64,000 nucleotides of DNA from contig CANMHT010000002.1 of assembly GCA_947497755.1 (NCBI GenBank), positions 669,445-733,444 of the forward strand. Reading direction: 5' to 3'. Below, piece after piece: positions 17,596 through 26,286 of this stretch (position 1 is its first letter; every line of letters starts with the position of its first letter). Below the pieces are notes generated by a model. The model made no database searches. It saw nothing but the letters and a program-made list of their open reading frames with translations, and was not told where the DNA came from. Origin of the DNA: an uncultured Polaribacter sp. GTDB lineage: Bacteria > Bacteroidota > Bacteroidia > Flavobacteriales > Flavobacteriaceae. The position numbers and the translations under genes are program-made.

Positions 17596-19533
17596 TTAGT
17601 TTTTAAGTACAGTAAATTCAATGGCAGAATCTGTAAATACTGTATGAGTTTGAGTTTTAAAATCTTTTTCGTCTGCTTTATAGATATTATCTACATAGGT
17701 TTGTGGATTTAAATCTATTAAAGGAAACCAAGTACTTTGTACTTGAATTTGCAGTTTGTGTCCTTTTTTAAAAGTATGATAAACATCTTGCAGCTTTAAA
17801 TTTACCTTCGTTTTTTTGTTGGGTTTAAAAGGTTCTGGTTTAGAAAAGCTATTTCTAAAACGCCCACGCATTACTTCACTACGTACCATTAAATGATAAT
17901 TACTCATCTTTAAATGAGATTGCATTTTTTTGTTATTGTTTTCGGTATCAGCAGGATGTACATCAATAACTTTTACAATCCAATCTGCAGCTGTACCAGT
18001 AGTTGCTACTTTTAGTTTGGCTAAAATATCTCCGGCTAAAGTAAAGTCTTCTGTCAATACCTCAGTTTCAAAAACTAATACATCAGGTCTTCTTGCAGCA
18101 AAGCGTTGATCATCAGTCATGTATTTTCTAGGAGTAAAAACGGTTTTAATATCTTCTGAATAAGGAACAGGACGTTTTACATCACTAATAAATTTAATTC
18201 CAGTTGTTTTTTTCTTTTGTACAGTTAATTTTTGATTGTCTGATAAATACCAATCTTGTTTTACTGTTTGTTTTGGAGGCCAAACATCAAAACTACTCCA
18301 CGATTTTTTACCAGAATCATATATATAAGCTTCTGGTAATCCAGAATTATGGTCTCCATCTCCTTTTAAGAAATGGTTAAAGAACTTTGATTCGATTTCT
18401 TTTTGAAACTTAATAGAAATAGAGTCTCCAAAATAATAATTACCTACAGTATTTTTTACAGAGCTTCTTGCCCAACCACCATGATCCCATGGACCAAAAA
18501 CTAAGGTATTATAATTTCCTTTTCCGTGCTTTTCTATTCCTTTGTATGTTTCTAAAGGACCGTATAAGTCTTCAGCATCAAATTCACCACCAACAATCAT
18601 CGTTGCTACTGTAGAAGGAACTTTATTCATATGTTGAATAATTCCTTTGCTTTGCCAAACTTCATCATAATTTGGATGTTCTACAATTTCTTTCCAAAAG
18701 AAATCATCAATTCGATCATTGTTTTGTGGAGAAGCATTATCAACAGTTTCATTTCTAAAATATTTGTTGAGGTTTTTTAAAGGACCAGCATCTAAAAAGA
18801 ATTGATATTGATCTTGAGTATTCATTTTTGGAAAAGAATACCAAGCAGTATCTGTTGGTTGATCTTTATAAGCTCCAAATAGAGAAATGGCTCTAAAATA
18901 GCTTAATAAAAAAGCGCCATTATGATGAAAATCATCAAAGAAAAAATCTCCAATACAAGCTTGTGGTGAAGCGGCTTTTAAAGCAGGATGCGCATCAATT
19001 GCAGAAACGGTTGCGTAATGCCCAGGATATGAGATTCCCCAAGTACCTACTTTCCCATTATTATTAGCAACATTTTTTACTAACCAATCAATGGTATCAT
19101 AAGTATCGGTAGTTTCATCTGTTTGTGTTCCTTTTTTATTCGGAATATAGGCACGCATATTGTCATATACACCTTCACTCATCCAGCGTCCACGAACATC
19201 TTGATATACGATAATATTACCCTCTTTCATGAGTTGAGAATTCGGTCCAATTCGAGTTCTAAACTTGCCTTCTCCATAAGGAGCACAGCTATACGGAGTT
19301 CTTTGTAATAAGATAGGATAGGTTTTACTTTGATCTTTAGGTGCATAAATTACGGTATGTAATTTAATACCATCTCGCATTTCAATAGTAACTTCTGTTT
19401 TAGTGTAGTGATCTTGTACGTAGGTGTTTGGTTTTTTTGCTATTGTTTTTTCCTCTTTTGAGCTAGTAGTACAATGACTAAAAAGAGCGATAAAACAAAG
19501 AGTAAAAACGGCGTAGAAAACGTGTTTTTTCAT
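17596..19533 (-). CDS. CocE/NonD-family lipoprotein hydrolase (S15-like)
   Basis: A 645-residue lipoprotein with lipobox FSHCTT near residue 21. The alpha/beta hydrolase nucleophile is Ser168 in GISYPGHYA; likely acid and base are in VGGEFDAEDLYGP and FGPWDHGGWARSS. The C-terminal jelly roll (about 440-640) ends with FKKGHKLQIQVQSTWFPLIDLNPQ. It belongs to the cocaine esterase/glutaryl-7-ACA acylase group. It is the first gene of the trio, 3 bp ahead of the penicillin acylase homologue. Actual substrate is unknown. Confidence 0.88.
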   Translation of the reverse strand: MKKHVFYAVFTLCFIALFSHCTTSSKEEKTIAKKPNTYVQDHYTKTEVTIEMRDGIKLHTVIYAPKDQSKTYPILLQRTPYSCAPYGEGKFRTRIGPNSQLMKEGNIIVYQDVRGRWMSEGVYDNMRAYIPNKKGTQTDETTDTYDTIDWLVKNVANNNGKVGTWGISYPGHYATVSAIDAHPALKAASPQACIGDFFFDDFHHNGAFLLSYFRAISLFGAYKDQPTDTAWYSFPKMNTQDQYQFFLDAGPLKNLNKYFRNETVDNASPQNNDRIDDFFWKEIVEHPNYDEVWQSKGIIQHMNKVPSTVATMIVGGEFDAEDLYGPLETYKGIEKHGKGNYNTLVFGPWDHGGWARSSVKNTVGNYYFGDSISIKFQKEIESKFFNHFLKGDGDHNSGLPEAYIYDSGKKSWSSFDVWPPKQTVKQDWYLSDNQKLTVQKKKTTGIKFISDVKRPVPYSEDIKTVFTPRKYMTDDQRFAARRPDVLVFETEVLTEDFTLAGDILAKLKVATTGTAADWIVKVIDVHPADTENNNKKMQSHLKMSNYHLMVRSEVMRGRFRNSFSKPEPFKPNKKTKVNLKLQDVYHTFKKGHKLQIQVQSTWFPLIDLNPQTYVDNIYKADEKDFKTQTHTVFTDSAIEFTVLKN

Positions 19534-19647
19534 GATGTTATTTAGTTGATTTTGAAGTAAATCTACAAAAGAAAAAACATTTAAGAATCATTCAATATGT
19601 TAAAATGAATTTTAATATTTTTATCCAAATTAAAATCAAACTAAACC

Positions 19648-20391
19648 ATGAGAAAAATCGTTTATTTATTGGCTGTTTTTATATTGATAGGATGTGGAAA
19701 AAAAGCACAAAATACGAATGTAAATACCAATAATATTGTAAAGAAAAAGTTTCCAGAATTAAAAGAAGGAAGGTATAATGTTGCTTTTTTAATTATGGAC
19801 GGAACTTTTAATACTGAGCTCACAGCTCCATTTGATATTTTTCAGCATACAATTTTTAGAGAAGGTATTAAACCGATGAATGTATTTACAGTAGCAAATA
19901 CTGATGATGCGATTACTTCTTTTGAAGGAATGAGAATATTACCAGATTTTAATTATCTAAAAGATAGTTTACCAAAGATTGATATTTTAGTTGTGCCTAG
20001 TGCAGAACATCATTTAGATACTGATTTAGAAGACAAAGCAATGATTCGTTTTGTACAAGAAACAGCAAAAGAAGCATCTTATGTAACTTCTCATTGTGAT
20101 GGTGCTTTTGTCTTAGCAAAAGCTGGATTATTAACCAATAAAGTTTCGACAACTTTTCCAGGAGACATTGATGCCATGCGAAAAATGTTTCCAACTTTAG
20201 ATATCAGAAAAGAGGTATTGTTTGTTCATGATGGAAAGTATATTACATCTGCTGGAGGCGCAAAATCTTTTGAAGCGGCATTGTATTTATGTGAGTTTCT
20301 ATATGGAAAAGAAATAGCTCAAAAACTAGCCAAAGGTTTGGTGATAGATTGGGATGTAGATAAGGTACCACATACAATTATAAAGAACTAA
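19648..20391 (+). CDS. DJ-1/PfpI-family lipoprotein
   Basis: A 247-residue protein with lipobox LIGCGK near residue 16, so it is envelope-anchored. That is unusual for the mostly cytoplasmic DJ-1 family. Cys150 in TSHCDGAFVLA sits in the nucleophile elbow, followed by LAKAGLLTNKVSTTFPGDID, and a conserved ITSAGGAKSFEAALYL near residue 205. This resembles the amidase-like domain of AraC-type regulators rather than PfpI protease. It is divergent from the hydrolase trio and has its own terminator. Function unknown. Confidence 0.85.
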   Translation: MRKIVYLLAVFILIGCGKKAQNTNVNTNNIVKKKFPELKEGRYNVAFLIMDGTFNTELTAPFDIFQHTIFREGIKPMNVFTVANTDDAITSFEGMRILPDFNYLKDSLPKIDILVVPSAEHHLDTDLEDKAMIRFVQETAKEASYVTSHCDGAFVLAKAGLLTNKVSTTFPGDIDAMRKMFPTLDIRKEVLFVHDGKYITSAGGAKSFEAALYLCEFLYGKEIAQKLAKGLVIDWDVDKVPHTIIKN

Positions 20392-20420
20392 AAAAAGGCT
20401 ACCAAATGGTAGCCTTTTTT
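20391..20420. terminator. Bidirectional terminator
   Basis: AAAAAAGGCTACC (20391-20403), loop AAAT, GGTAGCCTTTTTT (20408-20420). It is shared by the converging DJ-1-like and M61 genes. Confidence 0.9.
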
Positions 20421-20438
20421 TAGTTTGTTTTTTGAAGA

Positions 20439-22298
20439 TTATCCTTTTAACCAAGCTTTTCTTAGCTTCGTTCTAGAATCAGTTTCTGGTAATTTTTCTA
20501 TAACCAATGTGTTTTGTTCAGATTTTGGTTGGATTGCTGTTCCTTGTAATAATACGTTTTTACCATTTCTTACTATATCCATTGTAATTTTGTCTCCAGG
20601 TTTCCATCCAAAAGATTTTACAATTACTTGATTTGCGTTTTGTAACGTAATTGCTTCTCCATTTACTTTCTTTAAAACGTCACCAGCTTTTATTCCTAGA
20701 GCAGTTAAACCAGTATTTGTTCTTTTTGTAAAAAAGATGTCTCTTTTATCATTAACACTAATAAATGGTTGGTTGTTAGCATCAATAAAATACCTAGCAT
20801 CTACAGTTTGTACTTTACTTACAATTCCAGTTTTAGCAAAATAAGTGTTATAATCTATTGGTGTGTTTCCTTGTACGTGATTTTTAAAGAATTCACCTAC
20901 AGCAGGATAAGTCATACTTACTATTTCAGCAATAATTTCATCGTCTTTAAACGCTTTTTCTGCTCCGTATTTTTTAGATAAATCTAACATTAGATTTCTT
21001 ACACCATAGGTTCCATTACTTTCTTCTCTTAAAATAATATCTAAACACATTCCAATCAAAGCACCTTTCATATATACATTGCTGTAGTTTTTAGCATACT
21101 TAGGTTCTAGAATATTTTTGCTCATTTCTGTAAAAGACATTGCATCATCAAAACGCATAGAAGTAGTAATTTTCGACTTCATTTCTTTGATAAAGTCATC
21201 TTCAGAAATTAATCCTTGATTTACTTGAAAAAGATTAGCAAAATATTCTGTAATTCCTTCATACATCCATAAATGTTTAGACATATTAGGTTTGTTAAAA
21301 TCAAACGAGTGAATTTGTTCTGAATGTACAGATAACGGAGTTACAATATGGAAAAACTCATGAGAAACAGTACCGTTAATCATACCGTCTGCTAATTGTT
21401 TTTTAGAGTAAGTTTCTGGATACACTACCGTTGTTGAAGATAAATGTTCTAAAGCTCCAAAACTATTCCATTTGTACACTTTAGGGTCAAATAAATACAG
21501 TAAAATATTATATTCGTTAGTTGTTTTAAATCCTTCTAAAAAGTTTGTTTGTGCTTCTACCATTTTCTTTAAATCAGCTTCCATATCTTTAGCCGAATGC
21601 ACATTGTTTGGAGAATACACTGCAAAATTTACTTCAATTCCGTTTACAGTAAAACTCACATTGTTTAAAGGAGCATACATAATTGGATTGTCAGAGATTT
21701 CGTCATAACGAGATGCTACAAAAATATCTTTTGTGTTGTCATCTTTAGTAGTGTTCTTATTAATTAAAGAAGAAGTTTCGTAAAGGTTAGTAGGATGAGA
21801 AACTGTAATCTCATACGGTAATTCTTTTTTCCCTTTAAAATATCCGATAAATCCAGGTAAGTTTAAAAAGAAATTTTTTCCCTCTTCAATATTGGTTCCT
21901 GCCATTACGTATATTTTATGCTTTTGTTTTGAATCAAAAGTATCGTCTACCCAATAAGAAACTTTATCTAATTGTTTGGCATTGTTTACTTGCCAAGAAT
22001 TATCGTCTAACTTTTGAACAGGAATTTCGTTTCCTTTGTAATCATAAGCTTTAAAATCAGAAACAAACTTTCCGTAATTACTTATTGCATAAGTTCCTGG
22101 TACAATAGCCGGAATCTGATATACAATAGATTCTTCTTTTATTTTTTGCGGATTTACTTCTACTTTTACTTTGTCATCTACTACAGTATTTAGGTCGATA
22201 GCCACTTCAATTAGTTGTTTTTTAGATCCTCCAACTTTTGAGGTAGCACAGCTTCCTAAAAAAGCAATTGCCGCAATAGCAATAAATATTTTTCTCAT
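20439..22298 (-). CDS. M61 glycyl aminopeptidase-family lipoprotein with PDZ domain
   Basis: A 619-residue protein with lipobox FLGSCATS near residue 16. The zinc site is H313-E-F-F-H317 and the third ligand is likely the glutamate in WMYEGITEYFAN. The N-terminal beta domain (about 25-210) and the C-terminal PDZ-like domain (about 500-600, LTALGIKAGDVLKKVNGEAIT) match M61 peptidases. These cut peptides with N-terminal glycine or alanine. It acts in the periplasm, probably on imported oligopeptides. It converges with the DJ-1-like gene. Confidence 0.93.
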   Translation of the reverse strand: MRKIFIAIAAIAFLGSCATSKVGGSKKQLIEVAIDLNTVVDDKVKVEVNPQKIKEESIVYQIPAIVPGTYAISNYGKFVSDFKAYDYKGNEIPVQKLDDNSWQVNNAKQLDKVSYWVDDTFDSKQKHKIYVMAGTNIEEGKNFFLNLPGFIGYFKGKKELPYEITVSHPTNLYETSSLINKNTTKDDNTKDIFVASRYDEISDNPIMYAPLNNVSFTVNGIEVNFAVYSPNNVHSAKDMEADLKKMVEAQTNFLEGFKTTNEYNILLYLFDPKVYKWNSFGALEHLSSTTVVYPETYSKKQLADGMINGTVSHEFFHIVTPLSVHSEQIHSFDFNKPNMSKHLWMYEGITEYFANLFQVNQGLISEDDFIKEMKSKITTSMRFDDAMSFTEMSKNILEPKYAKNYSNVYMKGALIGMCLDIILREESNGTYGVRNLMLDLSKKYGAEKAFKDDEIIAEIVSMTYPAVGEFFKNHVQGNTPIDYNTYFAKTGIVSKVQTVDARYFIDANNQPFISVNDKRDIFFTKRTNTGLTALGIKAGDVLKKVNGEAITLQNANQVIVKSFGWKPGDKITMDIVRNGKNVLLQGTAIQPKSEQNTLVIEKLPETDSRTKLRKAWLKG

Positions 22299-22452
22299 AA
22301 TATGTTTTTGTTAAAAAATTGGTTAAAGATACATACAAGACGAGATATTTGCTAAAATAGTTACAAGCTTTAACAAAAGTTTTAGAGCTCTTTGTTATAA
22401 AGTAGTGAACTATTGCTATTAGAATAAAATAGGGCAATCCATTAAAATTAGG

Positions 22453-22460
22453 TATTTTTG
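22453..22460 (+). promoter_or_regulatory. -7 promoter box of ygiQ-like gene
   Basis: TATTTTTG followed by 7 bases and the ATG, implying a 0-4 base leader. No TTG at the usual upstream spacing is seen. Confidence 0.5.
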
Positions 22461-22467
22461 CAGCAGC

Positions 22468-24423
22468 ATGAGTGAATTGAGATTATCAAGTTGGTTACCA
22501 ACGACTAATAAAGAAGTTAAGTTAAGAGGCTGGGAAGAATTGGATGTAATTCTTTTTAGTGGAGATGCCTATGTAGATCATCCATCTTTTGGGCCAGCTG
22601 TTATTGGTCGTATCTTAGAAAGTTATGGTTTACGTGTAGCAATTGTGCCACAGCCGAGTGTACATGATAATTTACAAGATTTTACCAAGTTAGGAACGCC
22701 AAAATTGTTTTTTGCCGTTACTGGTGGTTGTATGGACCCAATGGTAAGTAATTATACGGCAAGTAAGCGAAGGAGAGATAAAGATGCGTATACACCTAAT
22801 GGAGATAAAGGATTTAGACCAGATTATGCTACTTCTGTTTATTCAAAAATTTTAAAAGAGAAGTTTCCTGATGTTCCTGTATTAATTGGTGGAATTGAAG
22901 CTTCTTTACGTAGAGTAACACATTATGATTATTGGTCTGATAAATTATTACCTACAATTTTAGAAACTTCTAAAGCTGATATGCTGGTCTACGGAATGGG
23001 AGAACAACCCTTGCGAGAGATAGTTAGTTTATTGCAAAAAGGAGTACCATTTTCTAGTTTAAAAACCATTAAACAAACTGCTGTTTTAATTGATAAACAT
23101 ACTAAAATTCCTGAAAATAAAAACTGGGAAGATGTAACCATTAATTCGCATGAAGCGTGTTTAAAAGACAAGAAAACCTTTGCTTCTAATTTTAAAGTAA
23201 TAGAGCAGGAGTCTAATAAATTACATGCACGAAGAATTTTTCAAGATGTAGGGAATAGAAAGTTGATTATCAATCCGCCATTCCCAACCATGACAGAGCA
23301 AGAGATAGATGGTTCTTTTGATTTACCATACACACGTCTGCCACATCCAAAGTATAATAAGCGTGGTCCAATTCCGGCTTTTGAAATGATTAAATTTTCT
23401 ATAAATATTCATAGAGGATGTTTTGGGGGATGTAGTTTTTGTACAATCTCAGCACATCAAGGAAAATTTATTGCTAGTAGGAGTAAAGAATCTATTTTAA
23501 AAGAAGTAGATACAGTAGCAAATATGCCTGATTTTAAAGGGTATTTATCTGATATTGGAGGGCCATCTGCTAATATGTATCAGATGAAAGGAAAGATACA
23601 AGCTATTTGTGATAAATGTGTGGCACCTTCTTGTATTTCGCCAGTAATCTGTAGCAATTTAGATACTTCTCATAAACCTTTAACAGAATTGTATCAGGCA
23701 GTAGATAAACATCCAAAAGTGAAGAAATCATTTATTGGAAGTGGAATAAGACATGATATGTTAGTGCCTGAGTTTAATAAAAATGCAGATCCAAAAGAGT
23801 TGGATGCTTATACAGAAGAGGTAATGACAAATCATGTTTCTGGAAGATTAAAAGTAGCTCCAGAGCATACATCAGATCCTGTATTAAAACTGATGAGAAA
23901 ACCATCTTTTAAGTATTTTCATTTGTTTAAAAAGCGTTTTGATAAAATCAATATTAAAAAACGATTAAACCTTCAATTAATACCATATTTTATCTCTAGT
24001 CACCCAGCATGTGAAGCAGAAGATATGGCGAATTTAGCTGCAGAAACCAAAGATATGGGATTCCAATTGGAGCAAGTACAAGGTTTTACTCCCACACCAA
24101 TGACGGTTGCTACGGTAATTTATTATAGTGGATACCATCCTTATACTTTAAAACCAACGAAAACTCCAAAAACGAAAAAAGAAAAAGAAGAGCAGCATCG
24201 TTTTTTCTTTTGGTATAAAAAAGAAAATAAAAACTGGATTCGAAATACATTGAATAATTTAGGAAGAAAAGATTTATTGAATGTCTTGTTGCCAGAAAAC
24301 AATTCTTGGAAGAAGAATAAAAAGGCCAAACCAGCAAAAAATACGTTTGATGATGCTGTACCTTTTAATAGGAGAAAAAAGAAAGTTTCTAGAGGACCAA
24401 AGCAGAAAAAGAGGAGAAGGTAA
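22468..24423 (+). CDS. YgiQ-family radical SAM protein
   Basis: A 651-residue cytoplasmic protein. The N-terminal part (ELDVILFSGDAYVDHPSFG) is the YgiQ-specific domain, followed by a radical SAM core with the 4Fe-4S triad CFGGCSFC around residue 318. The C-terminal tail is lysine-rich and highly basic (KKKVSRGPKQKKRRR), consistent with RNA or ribosome contact; this is an inference. The reaction of the family is not established. It is nearly back to back with the convergent HD-domain gene: the two stops abut. Confidence 0.93.
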   Translation: MSELRLSSWLPTTNKEVKLRGWEELDVILFSGDAYVDHPSFGPAVIGRILESYGLRVAIVPQPSVHDNLQDFTKLGTPKLFFAVTGGCMDPMVSNYTASKRRRDKDAYTPNGDKGFRPDYATSVYSKILKEKFPDVPVLIGGIEASLRRVTHYDYWSDKLLPTILETSKADMLVYGMGEQPLREIVSLLQKGVPFSSLKTIKQTAVLIDKHTKIPENKNWEDVTINSHEACLKDKKTFASNFKVIEQESNKLHARRIFQDVGNRKLIINPPFPTMTEQEIDGSFDLPYTRLPHPKYNKRGPIPAFEMIKFSINIHRGCFGGCSFCTISAHQGKFIASRSKESILKEVDTVANMPDFKGYLSDIGGPSANMYQMKGKIQAICDKCVAPSCISPVICSNLDTSHKPLTELYQAVDKHPKVKKSFIGSGIRHDMLVPEFNKNADPKELDAYTEEVMTNHVSGRLKVAPEHTSDPVLKLMRKPSFKYFHLFKKRFDKINIKKRLNLQLIPYFISSHPACEAEDMANLAAETKDMGFQLEQVQGFTPTPMTVATVIYYSGYHPYTLKPTKTPKTKKEKEEQHRFFFWYKKENKNWIRNTLNNLGRKDLLNVLLPENNSWKKNKKAKPAKNTFDDAVPFNRRKKKVSRGPKQKKRRR

Positions 24424-25038
24424 TTAGAATAAATCGAGTTCTCTTTTTAAGTTTTCTTTGGCTTGTTTTTCAAATAAATCATAGAAATAATCTGTTTTAA
24501 AAATTCTTTCCATATTTAAAAAGTGGTGTAGTACTTTTTTACGACCGGGTTTGTATAGAAAATCAGGATAGATAGCATACTCTTTTCTTACATTTTTAGT
24601 GTAAGTTAGATAGGTTTTCCAGTTTTGTCCTAAAATAGATAGATCAACATCAAGTAAATAATTAGTATCACTATTCTCTGATATAGAATGTTTTTTTGTA
24701 GCAATAATTTGTGCTGTTGATTGTTGGATAATATCATTTGGGATAGAGATTTCTAACATTCTTTTTTTAGCAAGTTTAGCACTTTCTTCTTCGTTATTTG
24801 ATTTCCTTGAATTATAAATAATGTCATGATAATACAAAGCAAATAATATGGTTTCCCAATTCTGAATTTTAGCTTTTATTTTGGTGAGATAAAAGAGCAT
24901 CTTATCAAGATGTTCTAAGCTGTGATAATGTCTGTTTCTGTTGGAATAATTTTGCTCAATCTCATTCCAAAGAGCCTCTTTTTGTTCTTTTGAAGCATTG
25001 TATTTTGAAAGCAATTTGAAAAAAGTGTCTTTTAGCAT
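24424..25038 (-). CDS. HD-domain phosphohydrolase-like protein
   Basis: A 204-residue cytoplasmic protein. The metal-binding pattern is visible: HYHSLEHL near residue 38, YYHDIIYN (the HD pair) near residue 69, and DVDLSILG near residue 128. These are hallmarks of predicted metal-dependent HD phosphohydrolases. Substrates could be nucleotides, but none is shown. It ends the minus-strand group that begins with the DUF3703 gene and starts 18 bp after the sigma factor, so cotranscription is plausible. Confidence 0.85.
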   Translation of the reverse strand: MLKDTFFKLLSKYNASKEQKEALWNEIEQNYSNRNRHYHSLEHLDKMLFYLTKIKAKIQNWETILFALYYHDIIYNSRKSNNEEESAKLAKKRMLEISIPNDIIQQSTAQIIATKKHSISENSDTNYLLDVDLSILGQNWKTYLTYTKNVRKEYAIYPDFLYKPGRKKVLHHFLNMERIFKTDYFYDLFEKQAKENLKRELDLF

Positions 25039-25056
25039 TTTACTCTTGTTAAAGAA

Positions 25057-25596
25057 TTATCCACAAACTTTACAATCTTCTTTTTCTTGGATTTCGCCCA
25101 CTAAATTTCCTTCTTCATTTAATTGATATCCACAGCAATCCATAAAACCTTGAGCAATAAGTTTACGTGCACGTTGAATTTGAGATTTGGTAGTAGTAAT
25201 ATTTTGTTTTAATTGATTGGCTACTTCTTGTTGTTTTAATCCTTTTATGTCTGACAAGAAAATTGGATCTCTATATTTTTTAGGTAGATTTTGTAAAATG
25301 CCTCGTAGGCAATCTTTTTCTGTATGTGCATGAGTTTCTATTTCTGTTTCAGCTTCAAAATTTGCATACTCAAAAGTTTTATTTGTTGTTTTAAAATAAT
25401 CCAAAACAGAATTTCTAGCAATTGAGAAAATCCAAGGCTTGAGTTTTTTTAAATCTTTAAGTGTATGAAGTTTAGTGTGAATTTTTATAAATGAATCTTG
25501 TAATATATCTTCGGTTACGGCTTCATCTTTTACTTTACTAAAAATGAATCGTTTCAAGTCTTCTGCATATTTTGTCCAAACTTGTTGTGTAGTCAT
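25057..25596 (-). CDS. sigZ: SigZ-like ECF sigma factor with cysteine-rich tail
   Basis: A 179-residue sigma-70 family factor. Region 2 (about 10-75, with TEDILQDSFIKIH and LKPWIFSIARNSVLDYF) and region 4 (about 105-155, LPKKYRDPIFLSDIKGLKQQEVANQL) are clear. The tail carries CCGYQLNEEG and CKVCG, four cysteines that could bind a metal or sense redox state. That tail is typical of SigZ. No anti-sigma gene is adjacent. A Cys-rich peptide gene lies 80 bp upstream on the same strand, suggesting a shared metal or thiol theme. Confidence 0.9.
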   Translation of the reverse strand: MTTQQVWTKYAEDLKRFIFSKVKDEAVTEDILQDSFIKIHTKLHTLKDLKKLKPWIFSIARNSVLDYFKTTNKTFEYANFEAETEIETHAHTEKDCLRGILQNLPKKYRDPIFLSDIKGLKQQEVANQLKQNITTTKSQIQRARKLIAQGFMDCCGYQLNEEGNLVGEIQEKEDCKVCG

Positions 25597-25676
25597 ACGA
25601 AAGTTTTAAAATGTCATTTCGAGTAAATTTACTTTAGAAATAAAAGTAGTATTGATTACTCAAAATGACAATTATA

Positions 25677-25775
25677 TTAACAATTACAATTGTTGCAAGA
25701 ACAGTTTACACAAGTGCAATTAGCACAGCTTCCAGATTTGCATCCATCGCAATTACATGTACATTGATTTTTCAT
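25677..25775 (-). CDS. Cys-rich metallothionein-like mini-protein (32 residues)
   Basis: A 32-residue ORF with 11 cysteines (positions 5, 7, 9, 12, 17, 20, 22, 25, 27, 30, 32) and no hydrophobic core. Four CxC motifs (CTCNC, CTC, CSC, CNC) give the look of a metallothionein-like metal chelator. It was found by direct translation and is shorter than common gene-calling cutoffs. It lies between the DUF3703 gene and the SigZ-like gene, all on the minus strand. I do not recognise a named family. Metal binding is inferred from composition only. Confidence 0.7.
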   Translation of the reverse strand: MKNQCTCNCDGCKSGSCANCTCVNCSCNNCNC

Positions 25776-25830
25776 ATCTATTAAATTTTATGTTCATTTA
25801 ATAGACATAAAAGATACGAAAAAGATGCAT

Positions 25831-26172
25831 TTATTTTGAGAAATATTTTTGTAGTTCTTTTCTAATTGGAATCGGTTTTATTGGAGAAATATTTGTACCG
25901 CCTGTATTTCCTTTAGGTACCCATATTAAAGTAAAAATGATAGAGGCAAAGATTCTAAAAATTTGTCCAATAATTTCTATGCTATTTTTTGTTTTAATTC
26001 CAAATACAAACATCCAATAATGACTTATTGTATGTCTCCAAATATGTTTTTGACCAAGTATGTGTGCATTTTCAAAATGGTAATATGCTTTTTGAAAGTC
26101 CTGTAGATTTAATGCATTTTTACCCAGTTCTAGTTGTTTATAGAATTCGGTTTTTAATAATTGAGTTGACAT
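25831..26172 (-). CDS. DUF3703 protein
   Basis: A 113-residue protein with the DUF3703 pattern: KNALNLQDFQKAYYHFENAHILGQKHIWRHTISHYWMFVFGI, then IIGQIFRIFAS and a proline-rich ending with PKGNTGGTNISPIKPIPI. The His-rich stretch (FENAHILGQKHIWRHTISHYW) might bind a metal; this is inference. The function is unknown. It is first in the minus-strand run before the Cys-rich peptide and sigma factor, and divergent from the GbsR-type regulator with a 114-bp gap holding the operator. Confidence 0.8.
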   Translation of the reverse strand: MSTQLLKTEFYKQLELGKNALNLQDFQKAYYHFENAHILGQKHIWRHTISHYWMFVFGIKTKNSIEIIGQIFRIFASIIFTLIWVPKGNTGGTNISPIKPIPIRKELQKYFSK

Positions 26173-26236
26173 TTTTTATTTAGTAGACAAAGAAAGTTTG
26201 TAAAAGACGAATGTGATTTAAAAGAAATAACTAATA

Positions 26237-26262
26237 AAATTTTCAATAATTTTTGAAAGTTT
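26237..26262. promoter_or_regulatory. Operator 1 (AAATTTTCA-N8-TGAAAGTTT)
   Basis: A 26-bp imperfect palindrome with one mismatch between arms. It covers the -33 TTG of the regulator's promoter, so a bound protein would block transcription. Confidence 0.6.
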
Positions 26263-26282
26263 TAAAATATATTATATCTTTG
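26253..26282 (+). promoter_or_regulatory. Promoter of the GbsR/MarR gene, leaderless
   Basis: TTG at 26253-26255, 19 bases, TATCTTTG at 26275-26282, then 4 bases to the ATG. Confidence 0.6.
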
Positions 26283-26286
26283 ATGC

